Assembly: GCF_022760925.1 (NCBI RefSeq)
Contig: NZ_JAKTNT010000001.1
Span: forward strand, 42,634 to 106,633
DNA from: Thermus hydrothermalis
GTDB taxonomy: Bacteria > Deinococcota > Deinococci > Deinococcales > Thermaceae
Direction: 5' to 3'
Length of the DNA: 64,000 nt
The first letter of the stretch is position 1, and each line of letters begins with the position of its first letter. Both the position numbers and the translations under genes were made by a program. The notes under the pieces were generated by a model, which did not search any database, was not told the origin of the DNA, and saw only the letters and a list, made by a program, of their open reading frames with translations. This document shows, piece by piece, positions 30,994-40,340 of the stretch.

Positions 30994-31848
30994 CTACCGG
31001 CCCAGGAGGTGGAGGGCCAACCCCAGGGCCACCCCCAGCCCGTAGCCCCAAAGCCCCACCCGGCGAAGGCCCAAGGAGAGGTGGCGGGGGGTGGGGGAGG
31101 GGGCCTCGGGGTTCAGGGCGTACACCCCCCGCTTCCTGAGCCGCACCCCTAGCCCCAGGGCCAGGGCCGCCATGGGGAAGCCGGCGTTGGGGGAAGGGGT
31201 CTTGCGGGCCTCCCGCCAAAGCCGCCCCCAACGCCCTGGAGGGCAAAGGAGGAGGCCCGTGAGCCGCGCGGGGAGGAGGTTTAGGAGGTCGTCCGCCCGG
31301 GCGGCGAAGGCGCCCTTTGCCCCGTGCTCGGGGTAGCCCCACATGGCGTCGGCGGTGTTGGCGTAGCGGTAGAGGGCGGCTCCCCCGAGGCCCAGGAGGG
31401 CGTAGTAGAGGAGGGGGGCGATCAGGCTATCCGAGAGGTTTTCCGCCAGGGTTTCCAGGGCCGCCTCCCGCACCTCCTCTTCGGAAAGGTCTTCTGTCCT
31501 GCGGCTCACCAGCCCGGCTAGCCGCTTCCGGGCGGCCTCGAGGTCCTTCCCAAGGGCCCTTTCCACCCCCGCCACCTCGGCGAGGAGCATCCGCAGGCTG
31601 AAAAGGGGCTTGAGGAGGAGGCCCAGGAGGACCCACCCCAGGGCCAGGGGGCGGAGGAGGAGGTCCAGGAGGAAGGCGGGGAGGGCGAAGAGGAGGGCCC
31701 CCAGGGTCCAGTAGAAGGCCCCCGACCAAAACCCCCGCACCCGCCCCCAGGCCCACGCCAGGTACCGCCCCATCCCGACCACGGGGTGGAAGCGGGCAGG
31801 GGGCTCCCCCAGGAGGGCGTCCAGGAGGAGGGCGAGGAGGAGGCTCAC
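30994..31848 (-). CDS. cbiB: Adenosylcobinamide-phosphate synthase
   Basis: The 284-residue integral membrane protein starts in a GTGA overlap with cobA. It begins [30 protein letters not shown], the CbiB hallmark (LDxxxGEPxxxHPVxxxG). Later the family motif [22 protein letters not shown] and [14 protein letters not shown] are present. It joins the aminopropanol phosphate arm to adenosylcobyric acid at the membrane. Confidence 0.95.
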   Translation of the reverse strand: MSLLLALLLDALLGEPPARFHPVVGMGRYLAWAWGRVRGFWSGAFYWTLGALLFALPAFLLDLLLRPLALGWVLLGLLLKPLFSLRMLLAEVAGVERALGKDLEAARKRLAGLVSRRTEDLSEEEVREAALETLAENLSDSLIAPLLYYALLGLGGAALYRYANTADAMWGYPEHGAKGAFAARADDLLNLLPARLTGLLLCPPGRWGRLWREARKTPSPNAGFPMAALALGLGVRLRKRGVYALNPEAPSPTPRHLSLGLRRVGLWGYGLGVALGLALHLLGR

Positions 31849-32534
31849 CGCAACTCCCCGTAAAGCCCCACCACCTCCCCCACCACCAGGAGGGCCGGGG
31901 AGGGGAGGCCCGTCCCCAGGCCTGGCAGGTCCTTGACCCGGCCCAGGCGCACCTCCTCCCCCGGCCAGCCCACCCGGGCCAGGAGGGCCAGGGGGGTTTC
32001 GGGGGAGAAGCGCTCCAAAAGCCTCGCCTTCAGGCCTTCCAGGGCGTGGAGGGGCATGAGGAGGACCAGGGTGTCCGCCTGGGGCAGGGGCGCAGAGGGG
32101 TCGTGTCCCGTGGCCACAGCGAAGCTTTGGGCGAGGCCGCGGAAGGTGAGGGGAAGCCCCAGACAGCTCAGGGCCCCCACGGCGCTGGTGACCCCGGGGA
32201 CCACCTCAAAGGGGACACCCGCCCGCTTGAGGGCCATCGCCTCCTCCCCGCCCCGGCCAAAGACCATGGGGTCCCCCCCCTTGAGCCGGGCCACCACCTT
32301 CCCCTCCCGGGCCAGGGCGATGAGCCTTTGGGTGATGGCCTCCTGGGGGGTCTTTTCCCCGTACCCCTCCTTGCCCACAAAGACCCTTTCCCCCTTGGCC
32401 AGGGCCAGAACCCCGGGGTGGACCAGGCGGTCGTGGAGGACCACTTCCGCTTCCTCCAGGACCCTCAGGGCCTTCAGGGTGAGGTGCTCGGGCCCCCCAA
32501 ACCCCGCCCCCACCAGGTAAACCTTGCCCCTCAT
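31845..32534 (-). CDS. cobA: Uroporphyrinogen-III C-methyltransferase
   Basis: The protein has 229 residues, the size of a stand-alone SUMT. It starts [39 protein letters not shown], has [13 protein letters not shown], and ends in ALLVVGEVV. It makes precorrin-2 from uroporphyrinogen III, the branch to sirohydrochlorin that CbiX then charges with cobalt. ATGA overlap with the DUF3209 gene upstream. Confidence 0.95.
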   Translation of the reverse strand: MRGKVYLVGAGFGGPEHLTLKALRVLEEAEVVLHDRLVHPGVLALAKGERVFVGKEGYGEKTPQEAITQRLIALAREGKVVARLKGGDPMVFGRGGEEAMALKRAGVPFEVVPGVTSAVGALSCLGLPLTFRGLAQSFAVATGHDPSAPLPQADTLVLLMPLHALEGLKARLLERFSPETPLALLARVGWPGEEVRLGRVKDLPGLGTGLPSPALLVVGEVVGLYGELR

Positions 32535-32896
32535 CCCCGTTTTCTTGGGAAGAGGCGATGGAGGCGGTGGTGGAGGGCGTCCAGGTCCTGGTAGAGGGCC
32601 TCCGCCTCCCGCCTCAGGGCTTCAAGGCGGCCTAAAGCGGCCTCCGCCGTGAGGAGGAGGCCCCGCCAGTAGGGCTCCTCGGCCTCTTGGGCGGCCCGCT
32701 CCTCCAGGCGGAGAAGGGCTTCCCTTAGGGCCGCCTCCATGGCGGGAAGGGTCTTGGCCTCGGCAAGGTGCCGGATCTCGGGCCGCCCCTCCAGGACGGG
32801 GGCAAGCTCCTCCCGTTCGTGGATGAGGTCGTGGGCCTCCTTCTCCAAAAGCTCTCCTAGGGCAATCCTAAGGGCCGAAAGCTCGTGGCATGCCAT
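32531..32896 (-). CDS. DUF3209-type protein of the cobalamin cluster
   Basis: This 121-residue helical protein begins MACHELSALRIALGELL, which I recall as the start of DUF3209 proteins seen next to cobaltochelatase genes. A conserved Cys-His near the N-terminus and several Glu/His (HDLIHEREEL) could bind metal. It lies directly after cbiX with no gap and overlaps cobA, so a role with CbiX in cobalt handling is plausible but unproven. Confidence 0.65.
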   Translation of the reverse strand: MACHELSALRIALGELLEKEAHDLIHEREELAPVLEGRPEIRHLAEAKTLPAMEAALREALLRLEERAAQEAEEPYWRGLLLTAEAALGRLEALRREAEALYQDLDALHHRLHRLFPRKRG

Positions 32897-34000
32897 CTAG
32901 ATCACCTCCAAAACCTTGGGGGCAAAAAGCTCTCCCGCTTCCAGGTGCGTCCTCCTCAGGAGGGGCACGTCCCTTGGTTCTAGCCCCCCATATACCACCC
33001 CTTCCGGATAGGCCACCAAGATGGGCCCTTTGCCGCACCGCCCGAGGCAGGGGGTGGGGGTAAGCTGGACCAAGGAGGCGAGGTCCCGTAACCCCTCCTC
33101 CAGGGCGCGGAGGACGGCCAGGGCACCGCCTTCCCGGCAGGCCTCCCCCGTGCAGAGAAGGAGGTGGGTGAAGGGTCCGTGGGGGTGGCGCCCTGGGGCG
33201 AAGAGGGCGTGGCGCAGGGCGCGAAGCCCGGCAATCTGCGCCTCCCGCCTGGGGGCGAAGCGGCCTATAGGGAAGCGGAAGCGGCAGGTGTCGCAAGGGG
33301 CGTGCCCCCCGTCCAGGGCTTCCCGGTACCGGTCCTCCAGGGCCTGGAGGAGGGCGGGGTGGCCCATGAGGGGGGGGAGGACCTCCAGGGAAAGCCCCTG
33401 GATCCGGCCGAGGAGCCTCCCCTCCACAACCCCGCGGAAGAAGAGGTGGGGAAGGAGGAAAACCCTCCGCGGTCGGAGCCCAGCGAGGCGCAGAATGGCC
33501 TCCTTGGGGGTGGGGCGTGCCTTGGCGGCGTAGGCGGGGACCACGGGAAGCCCCGCGCGTTCTTCCAGGAGCCGGGCCAGGGCGGCGCCCTCCGCGTTGG
33601 CCCCGGGGTCCGTGCCCCCCCGGAGGACCAGGACGGCCCCATCCCCCGCCCCGGCTCCTCGTCGCCGGAGGCGCTCCGCCCAGAGCTCCACCAGGGCGGG
33701 GTGGGTTCCCAGGGGGCGGGCGAGGAGGAAGCGGGCCTCTGGGTGGCGGGCCTGGGCCGCTTCCAGGGCCAAGGGGAGGTCGGCCTTGAGGTGGCCGGCC
33801 CCCAGGAGGAGGAGGGGCAGGACCACCCCGCCCCCCTTTTCTGCCAGGGCCAGGGTGGCCTCGAGGAGGGTGGGCCGGTCGTGCTCAATGAAGCCCAGGT
33901 GGACCTCCGTCCGGAGCCGCCGGGCGAGGCCCTTGGCGAGCCCGCGGGCCAGGGCCTGGGCCCGGGGGTCGGGGGAGCCGTGGGCGGCGAGGAGGATCAC
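32897..34000 (-). CDS. cbiX: Sirohydrochlorin cobaltochelatase CbiX with C-terminal [2Fe-2S] ferredoxin-like domain
   Basis: The 367 residues run from a GTG that overlaps the cbiG stop (GTGA). Two CbiX halves follow: MILLAAHGSPDPRAQALARGL with the metal-ligand His, and a second unit with VVPAYAAKARPTPKEAI and FLLPHLFFRGV. A Cys pair (APCDTCRF) precedes a thioredoxin-like ferredoxin domain with CTGEAC and CLGRC, the four usual cluster ligands. It inserts cobalt into sirohydrochlorin in the early-cobalt (anaerobic-type) route. Confidence 0.9.
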   Translation of the reverse strand: MILLAAHGSPDPRAQALARGLAKGLARRLRTEVHLGFIEHDRPTLLEATLALAEKGGGVVLPLLLLGAGHLKADLPLALEAAQARHPEARFLLARPLGTHPALVELWAERLRRRGAGAGDGAVLVLRGGTDPGANAEGAALARLLEERAGLPVVPAYAAKARPTPKEAILRLAGLRPRRVFLLPHLFFRGVVEGRLLGRIQGLSLEVLPPLMGHPALLQALEDRYREALDGGHAPCDTCRFRFPIGRFAPRREAQIAGLRALRHALFAPGRHPHGPFTHLLLCTGEACREGGALAVLRALEEGLRDLASLVQLTPTPCLGRCGKGPILVAYPEGVVYGGLEPRDVPLLRRTHLEAGELFAPKVLEVI

Positions 34001-35073
34001 GGCAGGGCCTCCTCGGGAATGGATAGGGTAAGGACTCCCAGGGCCAGGGTGAGGTTGCCCCGCTTGGTCTTCTCCACCAGCAGCCTCGCCCCTTCCGCCA
34101 GCACAGCCGCTTCCGCCACCCCGTAAAGCCCCGTGTGCCGGAAGACCACCTCGGAGGGGTTGGGGATGGGTTGGGCGTTGAGCACCTCGGGGGGGTGGAA
34201 GCGTAGGGGAAGCCCCATTTCCTCGGCGAAGGCCAGAAGCCCAGCCTCGTCCCGCTTGAGGGTGGCGGTGGCTATCCGGGCCAGGGCCTCTTGGGCGAAC
34301 CCCCCTTCCTCCAGGAAGCGGAAAACCTCCCCCCGGATCTCCTCCAACGGGGTCCCCCGGTTGCACCCGAGGCCCAGGACCAGGGCGGGCGGGTGGGCGA
34401 AGAGGGCGGGGACGGGGAGGGGGAAGGGCTTCTTCACCGTGAAGAGGACCATCCCCTCCACCCCCTCGGGGTGGGGGCTTGGGAGGAGGCGCAGGGAGGG
34501 GTAGCGGGCCAGGGGGCTCAGGTCCACGCAGTCCGCATAGAACCCCACGGGCCTCCCGTCCACCAGGAGGGCGGACACGTCCTTGAGGGGCTTCCAGTCG
34601 GGCACCTTGGCGGAGAGGGCCTTGGCCAGGAGGTCGGGGGCGGGGAGGGCCAGGCTATCCGTGCCCGTGGTGAGGACCGCCTCTCCCCCTAGGGCTTCCG
34701 CCAGGTAGCGGGCGAGGGGGTTGGCCCCGCCCAGGTGGCCGGCGAGGAGGGGGACGAAATACCGCCCCTTCAGGTCCACCACCAGGACCGCCGGGTCCAC
34801 CCGCTTGTCCAGGATGCGGGGGGCGATGGCCCTTAGGACGATCCCCGCCGCCATGACGAAGACGTGTCCGTCATGAAGGGGCCAGGTTCGTTCCAGGAGG
34901 TCGCGGATGGGTTCGTCAAAGAACCGGGCCTCCAGAAGCCCCCGGTACTTTCCCGCCACGTAAAGCGTGCTCCCGGGCAGCGCCCGGTGGATCGCCTCCG
35001 CCACCTTGAGGCCGGGCAGGGTGAGGGTGTAGACCGCCACCCTTTCGGGCCGCAGGGGGCCTAGCTCAGGCAT
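33997..35073 (-). CDS. cbiG: Cobalt-precorrin-5A hydrolase
   Basis: The protein has 358 residues: an N-terminal domain with GHVFVMAAGIVLRAIAP and LAGHLGGANPLARYLAEAL, and a C-terminal CbiG domain starting with LGLGCNRGTPLEEI. It opens the delta-lactone of the ring and releases acetaldehyde during ring contraction. It overlaps cbiH by 8 nt. Presence of CbiG, CbiD and CbiX marks the oxygen-independent type of pathway. Confidence 0.95.
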   Translation of the reverse strand: MPELGPLRPERVAVYTLTLPGLKVAEAIHRALPGSTLYVAGKYRGLLEARFFDEPIRDLLERTWPLHDGHVFVMAAGIVLRAIAPRILDKRVDPAVLVVDLKGRYFVPLLAGHLGGANPLARYLAEALGGEAVLTTGTDSLALPAPDLLAKALSAKVPDWKPLKDVSALLVDGRPVGFYADCVDLSPLARYPSLRLLPSPHPEGVEGMVLFTVKKPFPLPVPALFAHPPALVLGLGCNRGTPLEEIRGEVFRFLEEGGFAQEALARIATATLKRDEAGLLAFAEEMGLPLRFHPPEVLNAQPIPNPSEVVFRHTGLYGVAEAAVLAEGARLLVEKTKRGNLTLALGVLTLSIPEEALP

Positions 35074-35935
35074 CCCGCCTCCTCAGGGAAAGGCCCGGGG
35101 TCTCCCCAGGGAGGGGCTCGCCCGTTTCCAGGTCGTACTTTAGGCCGTAGCCCCTTGGGGTGAGGAGGGTCCCCTCAAAGAAGCGGCTATGGTGGTTGCC
35201 GACCACCACGGTGGTGAGCATGCCCGCCTCGGCGGAGAGGAGGCCCTCGAGGGTGGTGAGGGTCACCTCCTGTCGTTTGCGGTAGGCGCTCTTCACCAGG
35301 GCGGCGGGGGTTTCCCTTGGGCGGTAGGTGAGAAGGATCTCGGCACTCCGCCGAAGTTGCCAGTCCCGCCGTTTGCTTTGGGGGTTGTAGAGGACCACCA
35401 CGAAGTCCCCCATGCCCGCCGCATGGAGCCTTCCCTCTATCACGGGCCAGGGCGTCAGGAGGTCGGAGAGGCTGATGAGGCAGGTGTCGTGGCTTAAGGG
35501 GCTTCCCAGGAGGCTCGCCACGGCGTTGGCCGCCGTCACCCCGGGGACGACCTCGAGGGCCACCTCCTTTTCCCCCAAGGCGAACCGCCCGGGGAGCCCC
35601 ACGCCCCCGTCTACCCGGCGGAAGCCCCGCTCCTCCATGAGCTCCAGCACGGGGGCTGCCATGCCGTAAATCCCAGGGTCGCCCCCCGAAACCAGGGCCA
35701 CCCTTTGCCCGGCCAAGGCCCGCTCCAACGCCTCCTCCGCGCGGTCCAACTCCTCCGTCATCCCCTTGCGCACCACCTCCTTGCCGGCAAGGAGCCCCAT
35801 CTCCTCCAGGAGCTTGATGTAGGTGCTGTAGCCGATGACCACCTCCGCCTTCCCCAGGGCCTCCTTGGCCCTCAGGGTGAGGCCGGGGAGGTCGCCTGGG
35901 CCCATGCCCACCAGGTAGAGCTCTCCCATCTTCAC
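35066..35935 (-). CDS. cbiH: Precorrin-3B / cobalt-factor III C17-methyltransferase
   Basis: The protein has 289 residues: LYLVGMGPGDLPGLTLRAKEALGKAEVVIGYSTYIKLL at the start, SGGDPGIYGMAAPVLEL, and VVGNHHSRFFEGTLLTPRGY at the end, all typical of CbiH/CobJ. It carries out C17 methylation and ring contraction. ATGA-type overlap with cbiF, then overlap with cbiG. Confidence 0.95.
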   Translation of the reverse strand: MKMGELYLVGMGPGDLPGLTLRAKEALGKAEVVIGYSTYIKLLEEMGLLAGKEVVRKGMTEELDRAEEALERALAGQRVALVSGGDPGIYGMAAPVLELMEERGFRRVDGGVGLPGRFALGEKEVALEVVPGVTAANAVASLLGSPLSHDTCLISLSDLLTPWPVIEGRLHAAGMGDFVVVLYNPQSKRRDWQLRRSAEILLTYRPRETPAALVKSAYRKRQEVTLTTLEGLLSAEAGMLTTVVVGNHHSRFFEGTLLTPRGYGLKYDLETGEPLPGETPGLSLRRRDA

Positions 35936-36675
35936 CTCCTGTACCGGTGCCGGAAGTTCGGGTCGTAAAGCCGGCTTCGTACCCCCTTCGCCCGCAACGC
36001 TTCCCCCACCAGGAAGACGGTGGTGTCCCGGGCGGGGAGTTGGGCCAAGCCCGAAAGGTCGGTGAGCCCCACCTCTTCGCCCGCCTGACCCACCCTGTGC
36101 CCGAAGAGGACCGGGGTGTCCGGGGCTAGGCCCGCCTCCTGGAGTTCCCGGGCGAGCCTTTTGGGGTGCATGCCGGAGAGGTAGACCGCCAGGGTAAGGC
36201 CGGGTCGGGCGAGGCTTTTGGGGTCCTGCCCCGGGGGCATGGGGGTGCGCACCCCAAGCCGGGTGAAGGCCACCGCCTGGGCCACCTCGGGGGCGGTGAG
36301 GGCGAGGCCCGCCCGGGCCGCCAGGGCGAAGGCGGCGGTGACGCCGGGCACCACCTCCACCTCCACGCCCAGGGCCTCGAGGGCCTCCTTCTCCTCCAGG
36401 AGGGTGCCGTAAAGCCCCGGGTCCCCCGAGTGGAGCCGCACTACCCCTGAGCCCTGGGCTGCCTCCTGGGCCAGGAGGGTTGCGATCTCCTCCAGGACCA
36501 TCCCTTTGGAGTCCCGTAGGACGGCCTTGGGCGCAAGCGCTTGGAGCGTCGCCTCGGGGAAGAGGCTCCCCGTGAAGAGGACGAAGCGGGCCTCCTTGAG
36601 GAGGCGCGCCCCCTTGACCGTGAGGAGCTCAGGGTCCCCCGGCCCCCCGCCTACCACGTGCACCACAGGCCTCAT
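35932..36675 (-). CDS. cbiF: Precorrin-4 C11-methyltransferase
   Basis: The protein has 247 residues from ATG 36675, chosen because it overlaps the cbiL stop as ATGA and follows GGAGGAGGT. It starts VVHVVGGGPGDPELLTVKGARLL and has GDPGLYGTLLEE and YLSGMHPKRLARELQEAGL, typical of CbiF/CobM. It methylates C11 after ring contraction. Confidence 0.95.
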   Translation of the reverse strand: MRPVVHVVGGGPGDPELLTVKGARLLKEARFVLFTGSLFPEATLQALAPKAVLRDSKGMVLEEIATLLAQEAAQGSGVVRLHSGDPGLYGTLLEEKEALEALGVEVEVVPGVTAAFALAARAGLALTAPEVAQAVAFTRLGVRTPMPPGQDPKSLARPGLTLAVYLSGMHPKRLARELQEAGLAPDTPVLFGHRVGQAGEEVGLTDLSGLAQLPARDTTVFLVGEALRAKGVRSRLYDPNFRHRYRR

Positions 36676-37337
36676 ACCTCCTCCCGCCATAGCCCCACCA
36701 GGGTCCAGTAGTCCCTTTCCATTCCCAAGGCCTCCTCCAGGGGCAGAACCCGTTCCCCGTCCATCCCAAGCCGCAGGAAGGCGAAGCCCTTCCTGTCCGG
36801 GAAGGCTTCCTTTAGTCCCGGTAGGTCCTTGGCCTTGTAGACGAAGACGCTCTGGAAGCGGTCTAGCCCCTTGGGTTCCACTCCCTTGAGCCCCGTGACC
36901 GCGGCGAAGCCTCCTTCCCCCAAGGCGATGGGCCGCAGGATGCGGGAGGCCGCCAGTTGGTGGGCGCTGATGCCGGGGACGGCCTCCACCGCTATGCCCT
37001 CCAGGTGGGGGAGGAGGTTGAGGGGGGAGGCGTAGAGGAGGCTATCTCCTAGGACCAGGTACCCGCCCTCCCCGTGGCGGGCGAGGGCCTCCCGGATGAT
37101 CTCCGCCGCTTGCCTGCGCGCCCGCTGGCGGGCCTCGGGGTCGTGGCCCGTGAAGAGGGGCAGGGGGACGAGGGGCTTGCCGGGGGGGATGTGGGGCCGG
37201 GCCGCCCTGAGGGCCAAGGGCTCCCGCCCCTCCTCCTCCGGGTAGAAGAGGACGGGAAGCCTCTGGATGAGACGGAGGGCCTTGAGGGTCACGAGCTCGG
37301 GGTCCCCAGGGCCCACGCCGAGAAGGTAGAGCCTCAT
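36672..37337 (-). CDS. cbiL: Precorrin-2 / cobalt-factor II C20-methyltransferase
   Basis: The protein has 221 residues: LYLLGVGPGDPELVTLKALRLIQRLPVLFYPEEEG at the start, GDSLLYASPLNLLPHL in the middle, typical of CbiL/CobI. It methylates C20 early in the pathway. ATGA overlaps on both sides. The enzyme family is the same as CbiF, CbiH and CobA; subfamily assigned from the N-terminal sequence and order in the operon. Confidence 0.9.
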   Translation of the reverse strand: MRLYLLGVGPGDPELVTLKALRLIQRLPVLFYPEEEGREPLALRAARPHIPPGKPLVPLPLFTGHDPEARQRARRQAAEIIREALARHGEGGYLVLGDSLLYASPLNLLPHLEGIAVEAVPGISAHQLAASRILRPIALGEGGFAAVTGLKGVEPKGLDRFQSVFVYKAKDLPGLKEAFPDRKGFAFLRLGMDGERVLPLEEALGMERDYWTLVGLWREEV

Positions 37338-38548
37338 GCCCCCTCCTTTGTGGCGGCGAGGAGGACCGTGGGGTTTTGCGCCTCCAGGCGGCGGTAGGGC
37401 CCGAGGGGCACCACCCGGCTCGCCTGCACCTGCACCCCCTCCACCTGCAGGCCCGCTTCCCGGAAGAAGGCGTAGGCTTCCAGGAGGTTTTCCAGGGTGA
37501 TGGCCGCCACCACGAGCCTGCCTCCGGGCCTTAAGGCCCGCAGGCTTTCCGCCAGTATTTCCCGCATCTCTCCCCCGCTTCCCCCCACGAAGACGGCGTG
37601 GGGGGCGGGGAGGCCCTTCAGGGCCCCGGGGGCCTCCCCCCGCACCAGGACGAGGTTGTGGGCTCCGAAGCGGCGGGCGTTCTCCTCAATGTGGGGCCAG
37701 GACTCGGGGTTTCGCTCCACGGCGTAGACCTGCCCCCAGGGGGCGAGGCGCGCCGCCTCAATCCCCACGCTCCCCGTGCCCGCCCCGACGTCCCAGAGGA
37801 TGCCGTCCGGGGGTAAGGCGAGGAGGCCCAGGGCCAGGAGGCGCACCTCCCGCTTGGTGATGAGGCCCCGCTTGGGAACCCGTTGCTCAAAGGCCTCGTC
37901 GGGGAGGAAGCCCAGGCGGGGAGGGAGGGGGCCTTGGGCCTCGAGGACGAGCACGTTGGGGTCCAGGAAGCTCTCCCGGGCCACGGCCTCCAGGTCCGGG
38001 AAGCTCCGCACCCGCTCGTCTTCCTCCCCGAGCCTTTCCGCCACGTGGGCCCGAAAGGGCCCCGCCCCCATGGCGAGGAGGGCTTCCGCCACCCGGGCGG
38101 GGGTGTTCTCGGGGTCGGTGTAGATCACGGAGAGGGGGGAGAGGGCCACTTCCAGGAGCACACCCCCGAGGGGCCTCCCGTGGAGGGAGAAGAAGCGGGC
38201 CTCGTCCCAAGGGCGCTTGAGCCGGGCGAAGGCCTCCTGGAAGGCGGTGGGGGCGGGGTGGACCTCCGCCTCGGGGAAGCGCTCCAACACCCTCTTCCCG
38301 ATGCCGTGGAAGAGGGGGTCCCCGGAGGCCAGGAAGGCCACCCTCTTCCCCGCCTGGACCCGCTCCGCCGCCCGGTCCAAAAGGGCCTCCAGGGGTCCTT
38401 TCACCGCCAGTTTTTCCCCCGGGTGCTCGGGGAACTGGGCCAGGTGCCTAGCCCCTCCCACGAGCACCTCCGCCTCTGCCACCCGCCGCAGGGCGAGGAG
38501 GCTAAGCCCCTCCCGCCCCCGCGCCCCCATGCCGATGAGGTAGACCAT
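37334..38548 (-). CDS. cbiET: Precorrin-6B methylase CbiE-CbiT fusion
   Basis: The protein has 404 residues. Residues 1 to about 205 are CbiE (MVYLIGMGARGREGLSLLALRRVAEAEVLVGG, SGDPLFHGIGKRVLERF). The rest is CbiT: LITKREVRLLALGLLALPPDGILWDVGAGTGSVGIEAARL with the SAM loop and FVGGSGGEMREIL. The fused enzyme (called CobL in the aerobic pathway) methylates C5 and C15 and decarboxylates the C12 acetate. Confidence 0.95.
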   Translation of the reverse strand: MVYLIGMGARGREGLSLLALRRVAEAEVLVGGARHLAQFPEHPGEKLAVKGPLEALLDRAAERVQAGKRVAFLASGDPLFHGIGKRVLERFPEAEVHPAPTAFQEAFARLKRPWDEARFFSLHGRPLGGVLLEVALSPLSVIYTDPENTPARVAEALLAMGAGPFRAHVAERLGEEDERVRSFPDLEAVARESFLDPNVLVLEAQGPLPPRLGFLPDEAFEQRVPKRGLITKREVRLLALGLLALPPDGILWDVGAGTGSVGIEAARLAPWGQVYAVERNPESWPHIEENARRFGAHNLVLVRGEAPGALKGLPAPHAVFVGGSGGEMREILAESLRALRPGGRLVVAAITLENLLEAYAFFREAGLQVEGVQVQASRVVPLGPYRRLEAQNPTVLLAATKEGA

Positions 38549-39247
38549 CTAGCCCTCCCGGTGGGCCCTGGAGGTGTCCACGCCTCCGTCCGCCGCCAGG
38601 CGCAGGAGGGCGTGGAGGGCGGCCACCACCAGGGTGGACCCTCCCTTCCGCCCCTCGGTGACGATCCAGGGGACGGGGGCCTCCGTGAGGGCCCGCTTGG
38701 CCTCGAGGACGTTCACGAACCCCACGGGCATCCCCAGAACCAGGGCGGGCCGCGCCCCTCGCCTTATCGCCTCCACCAGGGCCAGGAGGAAGGTGGGGGC
38801 GTTCCCCACCCCCACGATGCTCCCCTCCAGAAGCCCCTTTTCCTCCGCGTAGGCCACGGCGGCCTCCGCCCGGGTGCCCCCCGTGGCCTGGGCCCTCCCT
38901 ATCACCTCGGGGTGGGAAAGGAGTTCCACCACCTCGTTCCCAAAAAGCCGGAGGCGCTCAGGGTTGAGGCCGCAGGCGATCATGCGGGCGTCCACCAAGA
39001 TCCTCGCTCCCTCCTGGAGGGCTTTAAGACCGGCCTCCACCGCCCCCGGGCTAAAGCGGGTGATTTCCTTGTACTCAAAGTCGGCGGTGGCGTGGATCAT
39101 GCGGCGCACGATGGGCCATTCCAGGGGGGAGAAGCGGTGGGGGCCCGCCTCGAGGTCCACCAGGCGGAAGCTTTCCTCCTCTATGGCCCTGCCCTTGGCT
39201 GTCATCTGGTGGGTGGGGTTTTTCCGCTGCTGGATCAGGTCATCCAC
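38549..39247 (-). CDS. cbiC: Precorrin-8X methylmutase
   Basis: GTG 39247, overlapping the end of cbiD, gives 232 residues; the longer upstream frame is out of keeping with the family. CbiC/CobH signatures: IVRRMIHATADFEYKEITRFSPGA with the catalytic His, ILVDARMIACGL, VGNAPTFLLAL and MPVGFVNVLEAK. It moves the methyl from C11 to C12 to give cobyrinic acid. The N-terminal DDLIQQRKNPTHQM is a short extension. Confidence 0.95.
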   Translation of the reverse strand: MDDLIQQRKNPTHQMTAKGRAIEEESFRLVDLEAGPHRFSPLEWPIVRRMIHATADFEYKEITRFSPGAVEAGLKALQEGARILVDARMIACGLNPERLRLFGNEVVELLSHPEVIGRAQATGGTRAEAAVAYAEEKGLLEGSIVGVGNAPTFLLALVEAIRRGARPALVLGMPVGFVNVLEAKRALTEAPVPWIVTEGRKGGSTLVVAALHALLRLAADGGVDTSRAHREG

Positions 39248-40340
39248 GGTACACCTCCCGGTCTGGCCAGGCGGCGAGGCACCGGCCCTCGTCAAAGTCC
39301 GTGAGGGCCACGCTCACGAAGGGCCTGGGGCCGATATAGGCCTGGAGCTTCTCCTGAGCTAGCCGCACCAGATCTAAGAAGAAGCGGTCAAGCCCTTCCT
39401 CTAGGGCGAGCTCAAAGAAACGCCGGGCGGTGGCGGCCCCTTCCGCCTCCTTGAGCGCCCTGGGGCTCGCCCCCGCCTCCTTGAGGAGGCCGAGGAGCAT
39501 GGGTAGGTTCACCTCGCCTCCCGCCGCGTGGGTCATGGTCTTGCCGTCGGCCATCTTGGAGATCTTTCCGATCATCCCCACGATGCGCACCACCTCAATC
39601 CCCACCTTCCGCGCCGCCCGGAGCACATCCCCCACGAAGTCTCCCATCTCAATGAAGGCCATCTCGGGCAGGTGGGGAAGGAGCCTCTGGGCGAAGCGCT
39701 CGCTTTTGCCCCCGGTGGTGGCGGCGATTTCCAGGAGGCCGTTGGCCCGGGCTACGCCCACCGCCTGGACCACGCTCATGCGAAAGGCGCTGGTGGAGTA
39801 GGGCTTCACCACCCCCGTGGTGCCCAGGACCGATAGCCCCCCGAGGATGCCAAGGCGTGGGTTTAGGGTCTTTCGCGCCAGCTCCTCCCCCCCCGGAATG
39901 GCGATGGTGATGGCGAGGGGCCTTTCCGTCACCTCCCGCACCGCCTCCCAGATCATCTGCCGGGGCACGGGGTTGATGGCCGCCTCCCCCACGGGCACCC
40001 CGAGCCCGGGCCGGGTCACCACCCCTACCCCTTCGCCCCCTTCCAACCGGTCCTCGCTGGCGAACCGCACGTAGGCCTGGATCTCTGCCCCGTGGGTCAC
40101 GTCGGGGTCGTCCCCGGCGTCCTTGATCATCCCCACCAGGACCCCGTCCCCTTTTGGCTCCAGGCGGAAGACCCGGAAGGGTTGCCGCCAGCCGGCGGGA
40201 AGCCAGATGTCCACCACCTCGGGGGCCTGCCCCAGGAGGGCTAAGGTGGCCGCCTTGGCGGCGGCCGCGGCGTTCGCCCCCGTGGTGAAGCCGATGCGGC
40301 TTCCCTTCTTGTCCCGGGGTGGGGGGTAGGGGTGGCTCAT
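39240..40340 (-). CDS. cbiD: Cobalt-precorrin-5B C1-methyltransferase
   Basis: The protein has 366 residues: RIGFTTGANAAAAAKAATLALLG near the start, GVGVVTRPGLGVPVGEAAINPVPRQMI, and LSVLGTTGVVKPYSTSAFRMSV are CbiD hallmarks. It methylates C1. ATGA overlap with the permease gene, GTG overlap with cbiC. A precorrin-6A reductase (CbiJ) that would act next was not recognised anywhere in the window. Confidence 0.95.
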   Translation of the reverse strand: MSHPYPPPRDKKGSRIGFTTGANAAAAAKAATLALLGQAPEVVDIWLPAGWRQPFRVFRLEPKGDGVLVGMIKDAGDDPDVTHGAEIQAYVRFASEDRLEGGEGVGVVTRPGLGVPVGEAAINPVPRQMIWEAVREVTERPLAITIAIPGGEELARKTLNPRLGILGGLSVLGTTGVVKPYSTSAFRMSVVQAVGVARANGLLEIAATTGGKSERFAQRLLPHLPEMAFIEMGDFVGDVLRAARKVGIEVVRIVGMIGKISKMADGKTMTHAAGGEVNLPMLLGLLKEAGASPRALKEAEGAATARRFFELALEEGLDRFFLDLVRLAQEKLQAYIGPRPFVSVALTDFDEGRCLAAWPDREVYRG